NCBI GenBank assembly: GCA_021234155.1
Contig: JAJEKV010000025.1
Location: forward strand, 4,596,078 to 4,660,077
Direction: 5' to 3'
Length of the DNA: 64,000 nucleotides
Source: Isoetes taiwanensis
Lineage: Eukaryota; Streptophyta; Lycopodiopsida; Isoetales; Isoetaceae
Shown: positions 24,725 to 35,262 of the stretch, piece by piece
Numbering within the stretch: position 1 is the first letter of the stretch
Layout of the letters: the number at the start of each line of letters is the position of its first letter
Translations under genes and position numbers: made by a program
The notes under the pieces: model-generated
Database searches by the model: none
Told to the model about the DNA's origin: nothing
What the model saw: only the letters and a program-made list of their open reading frames with translations

Positions 24725-25426
24725 ACTTTTGTGCTTTTCTGATCATACTGATTTCGAAAATGCACAGACCTCTGTACATAAGCAATTACGTTCACTTCTG
24801 TTATTAGCTTCTCCAAGTAAGGTACCATAGTCTTCAACAGGTAATCACCGTTATTTATGTCAGGCATGAAGGACCTTGGTGTGATGCAGGAATCTGCATT
24901 ATTCTTAAAATTCACGTACCTCTAAGGATCAATCAGCAAAGTTGTCCTCATGCTAAATTCTGGACATTTCTCATAAACTTTTGTGAGTTTTTTGATGTAG
25001 CAAGAAGTTCCTCCTTTCATTTTCAAAGGATGCACCATTCATTTGAAAAGAAACTTATCCACTAAGGACTGAGGAATGAAAGACCTCAAGCAGCTAATCA
25101 CTGAGTGATTGGAAGACCATATACCAACAAAGAAAATGTTGGGTGATTTAAATGCATGAACCGTGACTACCCCGGCCCGACAAAGAAGAACCTCTTTTCT
25201 TGATGGAAGAAGGTGGACACCTTCCACCACATCAGGTACTGTTTTAGCCTTTTTGAAAACCTTGTACAGGAAATCCTCTGGCTCAATAACCAAAAGCTTC
25301 TTGCCAACAACACTAGCACTGTGCAATGACAACTATTAGAGAAATTATATCAGTACAACAGGCAGAAAGAAACACACTAGAATCACCTTAGTTTCTTAGT
25401 TATTGATTTAGATGGAGCTTGTTTGC

Positions 25427-25748
25427 GGGTAAAAGCATGTTAGGGTGTACCACTTTTGGAACCTGCAAAAGTACATACACTAGGTACTTCAAAACTGGGT
25501 ACTTTCTCATTTTTCTTTTCATTAAAACTAACACAAAAATCCAAAATAAAAGTCAAGGACATGGTAATATTCAAAGCTAAGATAAAGATAATGCTATCGG
25601 AGACCAATATATATATAAAAAGTTCTAAAACATACCTTATATTGAGATATTATACAGGTACCTAGTACCCAGTCCTGGCTACCTTTTTAGGTACCTTTTT
25701 GGTCACTAAATAATACTTTTTAAGGGACACCCTAACATGCTTTTACCC
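25427..25748. mobile_element. 322-bp MITE with 22-bp perfect terminal inverted repeats
   Basis: The left end starts GGGTAAAAGCATGTTAGG (25427-25448) and the right end (25727-25748) is its exact reverse complement over 22 bp. TTGC flanks both ends (25423-25426 and 25749-25752), a 4-bp target duplication. Removing the element and one TTGC restores a continuous reading frame in the minus-strand RING-H2 gene (Ser-Ser-Ser-Lys-Gln-Ala-Pro). Subterminal GGTACTT/GGTACC words occur in both orientations. It encodes no protein. The superfamily is not assigned; 4-bp duplications exclude the usual hAT (8), Harbinger (3) and mariner (TA) patterns. Confidence 0.9.
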
Positions 25749-26595
25749 TTGCTGGAGGAAACCTGCTTGGAATTATTCTTAGAAGGAGATTCTCCAACTG
25801 ATGCTAAATCAGTTTCTTCCTCTGTGATTGTCTTCTCCACAATATCAGCACGTTTGTCCAAATTGGAAACATAATCATCTATATTCTTCAACACTGCTTC
25901 ACATTCTTCATCTATTACTTGCACAGCATTGTCTTCAATTCTGTTAGAAATGTCAACTATAGAGTTTGAAATATCCAAACTTGAGCCTGCATCATTCAAA
26001 TTATCAAACTAAATAAGTATTTATAGAAGAAAAATCCAAAGTAGTTATACTTCACAAGAATAACTTACTTTTCAGTCTTTTACAACAATTACTTTGTTCA
26101 GCATTGTCTCTCTTCAAGTTTGGGCTTGTGGAAGATAATAAAGTGCAATCTTCAATGGATTGCATAATTATCAGGCTCCTCCAAGTCAGCAGGTGTGCTT
26201 AATGATGGATCTTGACTCTTTTCAATGGACTACACTGCACTATAATTGGGAGCAGATTCCATTGCAGATCTACATGGAAGTCCAATGGACCTGAACCAAT
26301 TATGAGGCATCTGACTCTCACAAGAGGGACAAGTTGATCTCTTTGAGAAACATATGTAAGCGCAAATTGAATGAAAACAGTGCATACAATGTGCAAAAAT
26401 GGCTGAGACACAAAGTGGGTCATAGGCATATGTACAGAAAGAACAACTTTGTAATTTTGCAAATGCTACGGTAGAGCATTTTGGATGTTCCAAAAATGGA
26501 AGGTTGAGTTGCAGTCCAGACATCTTATTTAGAGATGAAGCTATTTCTTTCAACTTCTCCAGCCTTGGTTGGAGTCTATGTTCTTCGTCTTCTGC

Positions 26596-26676
26596 CTGTT
26601 TAAAAATAAAAAGAATGATGAAGCAGAAAGAAAAATTATTGAGCACTATGTAATTGCAAAGGTCATTAGCAATTAC
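26596..26676 (-). other. 81-nt in-frame intron of the RING-H2 gene
   Basis: On the minus strand GTAATTGC follows the His-Lys-Gly codons, and TTTTTAAACAG precedes GCAGAAGACGAAG. The stretch is 81 nt, divisible by three and free of stops, so retention would add 27 mostly hydrophobic residues within the coiled coil. The strong polypyrimidine-like acceptor and the hydrophobic content indicate an intron rather than exon. Confidence 0.7.
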
Positions 26677-27392
26677 CCCTTTGTGAATTTCCTCCATACT
26701 CTTGTATGCTGTTGTCGCCTCCAAAAGTTCCTTTTCCTTGGAAACCAGCATTGACGTCAAGAATGTAATGACACTGGAGTGCTCACACCTGGACTTTGCT
26801 GCTTCAATTTGCTGTTTTGCAGCATCCACCTCGTAATTGCACTTCTTCCACAACTTCCTTTTTTCCTTCATTTCACTGGCTGCACTTTTAACTCTAACAT
26901 TCAAGTCATCCTTCTGCTTATCTAACTCAGCAATCAAGGAGTTGATGACAGAATAGTCCATTACACAACCAACAACGTTTGTATGAGGAAATAAGGACTC
27001 ATCTTCTTTCTCAACCTTAGCTGTAACACTTTTCTTCGTTTTAACCACAAATGACTGCCAGTTAATCTTTTGTCCTCTCACATGCAAAGTGAATGCTCCT
27101 GCAAAAAACTTCCCAATCTCTCCAACACAAACATCAGTTCTTTGGTAACATCTTCTGTAGATGTTCATAAATTGATCCATAAATAGTGGATTCATTCGAC
27201 TAGACTTATAAATTTGCTTGGTACCTGCCAGTTTTACACAGCCAAATATTTTGCTTATCTTATCTTCAGCCCATCTGCCTTTCTTACATCTGAAGAGGTC
27301 ATGCCCTCAAAAGGCAACACAGATGTGTCAAACATCCTCCTTGCTTCCTCTTCGTCTATGGTCACTTTAGGTTGAGTTTTCTTTGTTGCCAT

Positions 27393-28290
27393 TCTATCCC
27401 TGCACCAGCTTTGAAATTATATATCACTGGAAGTTCTTGTCTGCAAAAAACTAAATCAAACCAAATCATAGCACTAAGTATCCAGAATAGTACTAACTCT
27501 AAGAGCTTAGCAATGAACTGCTACTTTTTCCAAATAATTACTATTTGTCATGAACACCAATTACCTTGGGCCTACTGTCTGCAAAATAGCAAATGCTTAG
27601 CATGTCATGCTAAATAGCAGCTAACTCTTTCTAACTTAGCACTGAACTTCATCTTCTTAGCAACCGCCGCTAATAACAATTTGAGCCTGCAAGTGTAGCA
27701 CAAAATTCTCGTTCTTAATGTAACCTGCTACTTAGCAAATGTTGCCTGCAAACATAGAACGAAATCAATATGTAGAATAATAACAGGGGGTTTTCTTTGT
27801 GTTTTTATACGCTTTTCACAAAGGTTTTCCTAAGATTTCATGGCGTATTCGAATGGATATACTAATGCGTACATCTAGAGTGCACCATTTCTTAGTCGTT
27901 GATTTAGTTTTTTTTTTTTCCAATGGTCCAACATCCAAGGGCTCACAACAAAAGCCCTCTTTTGATTTTAGGGGCTCAACATGCAAGCCTCTGTGATTGC
28001 ATTTTAGGGCATTCTGGCTATGGCGCCTTCTGGCGCCTTCTGGGCTTTGCAAAAGCTTTGCAAAATCGGCAGTAAATTCGGAAGTTCACATTTGAATTGA
28101 TTTGCATGTAGCAAGTAGGGGTAGAGCAACTCGTGCTTGGGGATTGCAAACTTTAGGGCTTTAGGGTTTGTGTAGGATCCAACAGAGGTTCGTTCGGTGG
28201 TCTTACGTGGTACTTTCTATTGTTCATAGTGGGCGGAATGGGCATATACAGATCGCCGGAAAGCAAGGCAAGCGTGCAAAAGTTGATTCG
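27393..28290. other. Spacer upstream of the RING-H2 gene
   Basis: Presumed promoter/leader region of the minus-strand RING-H2 gene, with recurring words such as TAGCAAATG and CTGCAAA near 27560-27770. Similar wording recurs at 30180-30280. No coding frame is supported. Confidence 0.35.
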
Positions 28291-28292
28291 AA

Positions 28293-29710
28293 ATGGCATC
28301 CAAAAATCGCACAGTAGGTAAAGATATTGCTGCGATTCCCCGGCATGAGACGTTGGAATTGCACATAGGTAACTTTCAGTCGCTGTTGCAATTCGTTTTT
28401 GGATTGGTTGTTTGTATAAGGAATTGGAATTGAAAAGGTCTTTAGATTGGGAAAAGTTGGATCCGAAGCTTCAAAGAAACCGGATACCCTTCCATTCTAA
28501 GGTGGGATTTGGCAAAAGATAGCAAAGGCGAGGGACGGATCTTTGCTTACTTGCTGATTTATTGTTGCTAAATCCCTAGAAAGTATCCGATTGTTCAAGT
28601 TCCGCCATGGTTTGTTGTCTATGCAGCCTAACGATTCCTTCAAGTCCAATCTCTTGAATAATGCCTTAAAATCGTTCTTAATCCCTTCTCCGTGGCTTAG
28701 CTTGTTTATTTTTCTTCGGAAGTTATGAATCTGCTATGGCGGCCAAATCCTTTGTTTTCGGATCGGATGGGTTCCAAACCTAGCTTCTGAATGTCATGCG
28801 ATGAGTCATATCTTAAAATCCGACCTAAGTTCTCACGATTCGGCGGCCCGCCCTTTCCCCGCTAAGATCCGGCCATGTTTTTTGAATCCACTCGCTTTGC
28901 AGACTAAAAGCCTCTCTTACGCCCTTTTAAACTATCTATATCGTTCTTTATTTATATTTTGCCATTTATATCGTTCTTCATTTTTGGCAGACTTAGGTCA
29001 AGTGCATCCTTCTCATCGTTTATGCTCGGATTGCCTTGCGGTGTGCTTTTTAGATATGCTCATACTAGCATCAGGTTATCAATCTATGGAGATCCAGTTT
29101 TATGGCAGCCTCAAAGCGTGAAAAGGGGCATTTGAATGGGCCACCATGTTTGAAGATCTCATGGCAAAATTTTCTGCGACCAAAGAGGGTGAAACATCTA
29201 AGGAAGCCTTTGATCCGCTCTCTTAGATCTCATGGATGCCACTCCTCACCCTCCGGGATTGCCGGTCTTGTCATCTTCCCCCTTTCGCCGAGGCCGGAAA
29301 CTTCTTGTAAGTGCTCTTACTGGTGCATTTGGAATTGGCAATGGACAGCTTGTTCATGTTATTGTGCTAGCCTCAGAATTACACAAAGAGAGCACTTCTG
29401 TAGAATGTCCACATGCAAACCAAATGCAGAAAGGTGAAGCGGTCTTTTGATGAAATGGAAGACTTAAAGGCCAAAGAATCTACCAGCTAGGGTAATGGTT
29501 GATAAATTTGAAGAAGGAATAAAAGGGCAGTTATTCTCCTTGGTAGTGCAACAATTGAAGGATAGATATTCTTGTAAGACATTGGTGGAGTCCCTTAGTC
29601 GGGACTTAGAAATAACTGGAAGTTCTCTTGCCAAATGCGGCACTCATGTTGTAATACCCTATGCTGTAATACCCTATGAATGCTTTGCGGAAATAATTTG
29701 TTTGTCTTGA
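28293..29710 (+). other. Possible fragmentary gene of unknown function
   Basis: An ATG at 28293 opens MASKNRTVGKDIAAIPRHET and runs to a GT near 28370. Further right, short coding-like pieces occur between plausible splice sites. One has LLDLMDATPHPPGLPVL before a GTAAGT donor (about 29310). Another is ELHKESTSVECPHANQMQK after a CAG acceptor (about 29380). A third frame from 29495 reads MVDKFEEGIKGQLFSLVVQQ. No domain is recognised and the phases were not all reconciled, so this may be a decayed gene or chance. Confidence 0.25.
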
Positions 29711-30540
29711 TGTTATTTGCTTTTTAGTAATTAATATTTAGGCCCATAAAGTTTACCTATGTTTGCTTTAGTTAGGGCCCGAAGGGCCCAAAATTTTTTT
29801 TGATATAACAATCAACACACAACTACCATTAACATGATTAACACAAACCATTGCATTTAACACATTTAAATTAAAATCCCCCTTAAACCCCCTTTGGTTT
29901 GGGTGCATGTTCACACGGGGGGTTACGTAGGGCAGCGAGAGCTTCAAAAATATATTTACAATACATGTACAAAATTAACACCATTAAGTACATTCTCTCA
30001 AACCTTATAGTATTTTACAAATTTTAACATACAGTATACAAAAACTTGTACATGCATACCCCACAAACGAGGATCGCTATGTACGGTCTAGATCTTGGAA
30101 TAAAGGGCAAATATGCCCATCCGACAGCTCTCGTTGCCCGGAGTACACAGCACATACTAACTAGCAAGTACTGCCTGCGAAACATAGTACCAATATAACC
30201 TGTTAGCATAATTTGCTAACTGATTGTCTGCAAACATAGTACCAAATGCTAAACTCGTTAGCATCAACTACTGAACTTGCACGACCAAACATTACTGCGC
30301 TGTACTTTCCGCTGATGCCAAGCCCAAAAAATTGTAGCTTGAAATATCACACTAATAAAGAGATGAATCAAAGCAAGATGGAATGCAATCCTCCACACCT
30401 GCTACATTAATCTTTGTCTTCAATATAGAAGCATGAAATATAATAGAATGAAACCATTTCCACATTATTTACCATTCCCAAAGATTTGTCAACAAAGATT
30501 AGATGCTTACCACTAAAACAACTTTTCTTGAGTCTGGGAA
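29711..30540. other. No gene recognised
   Basis: AT-rich spacer with short low-complexity runs. Nothing with coding support on either strand. Confidence 0.4.
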
Positions 30541-30544
30541 ATTG

Positions 30545-30860
30545 TTCAGATGAGCAATTTGATCCGAGCTCTTTACCAAGCAGGGTAATGGGATCTCGAT
30601 TGTCTGGCAATCGATTGTTTAGAATGGTACAATTAACCGAATTCGTAATAACAGTCACAGCAATTTAATCTGGCCAGTTAACCAAGTAGGGAAATGGGAT
30701 CTCGATTGGGGATTTTGTTGAATCTAATGACTGCCAATTGTTTAGAATGGTACAAATAACGGATTTCGATAGTTACTGCTGTAGGAGCAGTACAGTCACA
30801 GCAATTTGATCCGGCCAGTTAACCAAGCAGAGTACGGGGATCTCGATGGGGAGCAGCTAT
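30545..30860 (+). repeat. Three imperfect direct repeats (~120-140 bp)
   Basis: The ordered words CAGCAATTTGATCCGGCCAG, AACCAAGCAGGGTAATGGGA, TCTCGATTG and TTTAGAATGGTACAA recur around 30550-30660, 30660-30790 and 30795-30855. The copies differ by insertions. No gene function is evident. Confidence 0.65.
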
Positions 30861-31624
30861 GTTTCTGAATCCGATCCAAGAAACTCCAAGAAAGAAGGAA
30901 AGGAGGAAAGGTTCGACGGTTTAGGATCCTATGGGCGGGATTTAGTGCTAAAATAAAATTTAAAAATTCAGTTAAACCACCTTAATTAGCGCTATTATTT
31001 AGGGCTAAAAATGGCGTCATTTATGCCACCCGTAGCGTGCGAGGACCCAATAAGAATAATGAAACCATTCCTCCACCATTCCTTCTACCATAAATGTGCC
31101 CCTCTACCATTCCTTGAAGACTCCTTGTCAAGTAAACTTGCCTCATTTACATCCCTTATCTGAGTAAATTCCATATTTTAATCATAAGGCATCTTAAGTT
31201 TATTACAGTCGATCTAGAAAATTAGCATATAAATGTGAAACACACGTGGTTCTTGGAAGTTAACAAGTACAATTGACTTGCATGGTGTGGCTAGGTGCCA
31301 AAATATGATTCCCATCATAATATAGAGACTGTTGAGAGTGAAGGACTCTCAGATGAAGACTTTGTCTTTACTCATGTTTATGTGACTAAGAAGATCTTTT
31401 AATGGTCCCTCAACATATGTAGAAGATTTGTCCAAAAAATTGGGTAATGCATGGCCTCGTGTTTCAACATGTAAGATAGTGTTAAGGGCACTCTAACTGC
31501 CAATATATTGTAGCGTAGAAATATAAACAACATTTAATTTTTAATCAACTCTTATAAGAAATACATATGTTGTTGCCAAACACAGCTAGTTTGCTTTTAA
31601 CATATATAAACAACAACACTCTAA

Positions 31625-32060
31625 GACTGCAGAGTCTGTCATTGAAATCCATTTGTCATTGTGTTGATAAGCTTGGGCAGAAAGGACATCCGAAAGATCT
31701 TTTATTTTCAACATATGCTTTTTACGTAAATTGTTGTGCTCAATTGCCATTGTGTTGATAATCTTGGGCAAGAAGGACATTCAAAAGACCTTTTATTTTC
31801 AACAGATGCCTGTCATGTAAGTTGTTGTGCTCCAATAGTCTAGATGCCTGTCATGTAAGTTGTTGTGCTCCAATAGTCTAGGACTGCATATTTCCATTAG
31901 CACAAATTGGTCCAATAATTGGTGCTCGAATAGTCTAAGATTTGTGTACTTTTATCACAAATTGCTCCAATACTCTAAGAATAGTCTAAGATTTGTGTAC
32001 TTTTATCACAAATTGCTCCAATAGTCTAAGATTGCGTACTTCCATCGGCACAAACCGTGG
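31625..32060 (+). repeat. Nested minisatellites
   Basis: Two ~100-bp units with TTGTGTTGATAAGCTTGGGC and TTTTATTTTCAACA wording lie at 31640-31830. A 43-bp unit with GATGCCTGTCATGTAAGTTG is doubled at 31804-31885. A ~60-bp unit with AGTCTAAGATTTGTGTACTT is doubled at about 31930-32040. These look like successive local tandem duplications in non-coding DNA. Confidence 0.7.
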
Positions 32061-32504
32061 GTGGACATAGTAACCATTTGTCATTTTATTGGTGATTTCT
32101 TTACCTTAGTCTTCTATTTTGTTTAATGCTAATGGATCATGGTAAGTTTAAGGAGCCTGAGGTAAACTCTCCCAATGAGTTATCCCAACAAAGTTGACCT
32201 TTAATATTCAGTTGAACTTAACCTTTATGTCTTTAATATTCAGCTGAACAATGGTGTTGTAATTGGTCGGCGAACAAACGTCATTTAACAGGAGTAACAA
32301 GGGGGTGTTAACCAACTCTTCAAACTCAGGGATAACAGACTGGCCAGAAAAAACAGTTATCAGTGGCGGTGATAAATAGCAAACTTCCAAATGCCAATAG
32401 AAGGGAAAATGTGGTGCTTGTTGCATACATATTGTCTCTATGTTTGCTCTCTGCATAATCATCCACATGCCTTCATACTCCTCTAATTACCTTCTCTAGA
32501 TCCT

Positions 32505-34303
32505 TTTGCCGAGGCGCCACCGCCTGCCGCCTAGGCGCCCAAGGCCCGCCCTAGCTCAGCTCATGTGAGGATCTCCTTCAGGTGGAAGCACCAAGCACCC
32601 GACCCGGCCGACCAAGAAAACACGGCGTCGGTAGCAACAAGAACGGCGGATGATTTCATCGCCAAACTCCGGTTTGGTTCCGGCATAAGCTCTCGGTAGC
32701 CTCCGGCCAGCTCGGACACAGCTTTGGTTTTGATGCACCAGGATTTGCATCAGATCGGTTTCGCTAAGAGGTCGATTATTGCAGCGGGGCAGGCTTTTTG
32801 TGCATCTGCACATCAAGGCAGGAGTTCGATCCAACTTTCCCAGCACTCAGACTTAAGGCTTGAGGTTCCGGTTCGGCCAGCACAATTGAATTTGCTTCTG
32901 CAGCCCAGCTCTGGTTTGTCACTTGTCTCTTGTTTCTGCAACCTCCTATCGAAGGCCCTTGTCCCGGTCTGCTTTGGTTGTCTTTGATTGATTTTTCTGC
33001 CCAACTATATTGCTCTCTATTCTCCTATCTGTTTCTGCTTACCTTGGCCTGTTCCTATTTCAAATTCGTTACCCAATTCCAGGTCACATGCCTTTCTGGT
33101 GTCAAAAATGACCCATACGATCAAAGCGCATGGCGGGGACACCATAGAAAGCAAAGAATCTCATTAAGGTGCCCATGCCATCCTCTCGATAAGCCTTATG
33201 ACCCCCACAATTGAACCCTACATTCAAAGCGGCCCCTTGTTTTGGGCCCCGGCGTCTGTCCTCATGCAATCGGCTTCTACTCCATCTTGGTTGCATGGAT
33301 GGAATTCTTTGCTTTCGGATTCATTGCTTGCCCCAGGCTGTTGATTAGACTCGCATGCTCCAATCTACCGATTACTTTTACGGGGACATCTGCTTTCGAT
33401 TACCTTTACATAGGCTGGGTAGAGCTCTTAGAAATCTTCTTGCGGTCGGTGAAACAATTTCGGTCTGACATAGCAATGTTCCATCAGCGCCTGTCCATGT
33501 GCATGCCATGCCCCAAGAGGATGATACAGTATCTAGGTCCACACCGCCGCCACCGGAGGATTGTTTGCCCACTGTACCAGTAGAGATCCTGCATTCAGAG
33601 CCTGGTCAAGCCACAGAGCAAGCCACAGAGCATACATCTGCCCTGAGCCTCCGCATTGTAGGTCTTGAAGAGGCGAGTGACACTCTTGCTACAGCTGAGG
33701 TAGACCGGTTTTTCACTGAGGTGATGCACATACAGGCAGAGGGCATTCTTTCAGCACATCGAGTTGGAGCAGCACAGCCCGATCGCCCCCGACACCTACT
33801 AGTTCGTTTTCGAGATGCCTTGTCCAGACTGCACATTCTTCGGCATGGCAATCACTTGAAAGGAACTGCCTTCTCCGTCCAGGAAGACCTCACCCCCGCA
33901 CAGCTCTGCAGACGAAAGGAAGAATTATGTTGGATTCGTGAGGCTCGCCTACAACGGAAGTGGGCCGTATACAGAGGGGGCCAGGCTATCATCCGAGATC
34001 GTTGGCCATTTGATCCGTGGGCAATTTCTGTGTAGCCCTGTGCTTTGCGGTTTCATTTTAGTTTCGGTTTTGGTTTGGCTTTCAGCGTCTCCTTTTATTG
34101 TCTATATTGTTGTTTGACCTGGGGCATAGCCCCCGAGTTCTGCTTGGGCTTATGCCCGCTGCTTTTGTTCTCAGTATGGTGATTTGTTAGGGGGCTCAGC
34201 CCCCGAGTTCTGTTGGGGCTCATGCCCTCTTCTTATGTTCTGGTCCCATAACCCTATTGGGTTCCGTGGACGTTAAAAATTTCTTTCTTTCTTTCTTTCT
34301 TTG
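32505..34303 (+). mobile_element. ORF1-only LINE-like element with TTTC tail
   Basis: Base composition rises abruptly to GC-rich at about 32505. The segment encodes an L1-type ORF1 protein near its 3' end but no reverse transcriptase. Its 3' region has a doubled ~68-bp hairpin-forming unit (AGCCCCCGAGTTCTG ... GGGCTTATGCCC) at 34126-34240, then CCGTGGACGTTAAAAAT and a TTTC microsatellite (34280-34303). The structure is that of a non-autonomous LINE derivative keeping ORF1 and the 3' recognition end. The left boundary is set by composition only, and no target duplication was found. Confidence 0.55.
33508..34035 (+). CDS. L1-type ORF1 protein (RRM-like plus C-terminal domain)
   Basis: From the first in-frame ATG (33508) the frame encodes about 175 residues. 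It has an RRM-like stretch starting LSLRIVGLEE and a conserved pattern RPRHLLVRFRD ... LKGTAFSVQEDLTPAQ ... RLQRKWAVYRGGQAII. This order (VG, RPR.LLVRF, DL.P.Q, KWA.YRG) is typical of L1 ORF1p-like RNA-binding chaperones in plant and animal LINEs, which coat the element RNA. No ORF2 follows; the 3' tail begins about 100 bp downstream. The ORF is uninterrupted, which suggests a fairly recent insertion. The function is inferred from pattern only. Confidence 0.65.
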   Translation: MPQEDDTVSRSTPPPPEDCLPTVPVEILHSEPGQATEQATEHTSALSLRIVGLEEASDTLATAEVDRFFTEVMHIQAEGILSAHRVGAAQPDRPRHLLVRFRDALSRLHILRHGNHLKGTAFSVQEDLTPAQLCRRKEELCWIREARLQRKWAVYRGGQAIIRDRWPFDPWAISV

Positions 34304-34597
34304 ACTAAATTCTGTGCAGGCCTTGGGACTGAGATCGTCCATTTGTTTTGAGATGGAGAAGGAATTAAAGACAACAGGCCTTTGTGTAGCAAGCTTTTGG
34401 GTGCATACCAGAGCTAATCTAATAGCATTTTAGACACAACTCAAATCTGTAGAAGCAGCTTTGATTTCTGGCTCTGCCACATCCATAACGGTATTCTTGT
34501 TGACATTAGCCTGCAAAGAGTAATTTTATACCTTAGCTCCTGAACTTGGAAATTAAGTACATTAGCAACCAAGTTGGATAAAAGGAAAAGAATTTAC

Positions 34598-35262
34598 CTA
34601 TTGGTGAACACTCCTGTCATCGTGTACAGCCTTTTGCGCAGTGATGAGTTCCAAAAGCACAATTCCATAGCTATAAATATTTGACTCCTCATTCAGCCTG
34701 GATGTCCTTGCATACTCAGGATCAATGTAGCCTATTGCTGCTAGCACAAATGTCGATGTATGTCTTTTCGACAAACAAATGCTCTTTGAAACTCTAAAGT
34801 CTGAAAGAAGGGCTTCAAAAAGATTCATCGAGTAGAATATTGGAGGAATTTACATCATGATGTGATAAGATATGAAAGCCCTTTGTGCAGATCTGAGTGC
34901 AATATTGAGTCGTCTCTTCCAATCAAGCTCAACCTTTTGAACAGGGCCTGACAAAGTGCAAATTCAATGTTAAGCAACAGAATAATAGCTATACAATTCA
35001 TTCTAGTGTGAAAATCTGAACTTTGCTTAACATGCAACACATCCCATAAGATTTCATTTACCAATAGAAGCACCTTCACACAAAAGGAACCTGTCATGTC
35101 ATCGTATGTATGACAAGCCATGTCCATATGAAGCAGGACCAGATTGGGAGGACCTGCATAGTACTTGAAACACAAGAGGTATGTGTTCAGGCTGAAGCAG
35201 TTTGAAAGCTGGGCTGGTATTGCTCCAGAACGTGAATTGTACTCCAATAACCTGCACATAGA
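34598..35262 (-). pseudogene. ERECTA-type LRR receptor kinase relic
   Basis: Minus strand. An LRR piece (AIPAQLSNCFSLNT, about 35230-35180) matches the last LRR of ERECTA-like kinases. A kinase part follows: LDWKRRLNIAL (about 34930), then VNSSNILLDE, then the activation-loop/subdomain VIII-IX stretch IGYIDPEYARTSRLNEESN and YSYGIVLLELITAQKAVHDD. The sequence between the helix before the catalytic loop and NSSNILLDE is contracted, so the HRD catalytic loop is missing, and the usual DFG is degraded (SDFRVSK). Frameshifts separate the parts. A possible LRR N-terminal remnant (VESITLDLTG) lies at 36060-36105. ERECTA family members control organ shape and stomatal patterning, but this copy cannot encode an active kinase. 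Confidence 0.75.

Larger units (their letters stand above)
23704..27392 (-). pseudogene. Decayed RING-H2 protein gene carrying a MITE and a LINE
   Basis: The ATG at 27392 (minus) starts MATKKTQPKVTIDEEEARRM. A one-base deletion near 27280 shifts the frame, which then runs on through 26230. That part has a coiled-coil region (LIAELDKQKDDLNVRV) and a C-terminal RING-H2-like finger: CSFC, a 13-residue spacer, CMHCFHSIC, then CPSC. Such fingers bind zinc and usually recruit E2 ubiquitin enzymes. A TAG (26230-26232) ends the frame, yet coding-like sequence continues downstream: a segment ending CCKRLKS at a GTAAGT donor, an acidic exon (25999-25749 side), EPEDFLYKVFKKAKTVPD (25332-25039) and FMPDINNGDYLLKTMVPYLE (24915-24739). 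The original stop appears to be TAA at 23704-23706. I do not recognise the whole protein. It may be a host gene or the accessory gene of an element. Confidence 0.55.
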
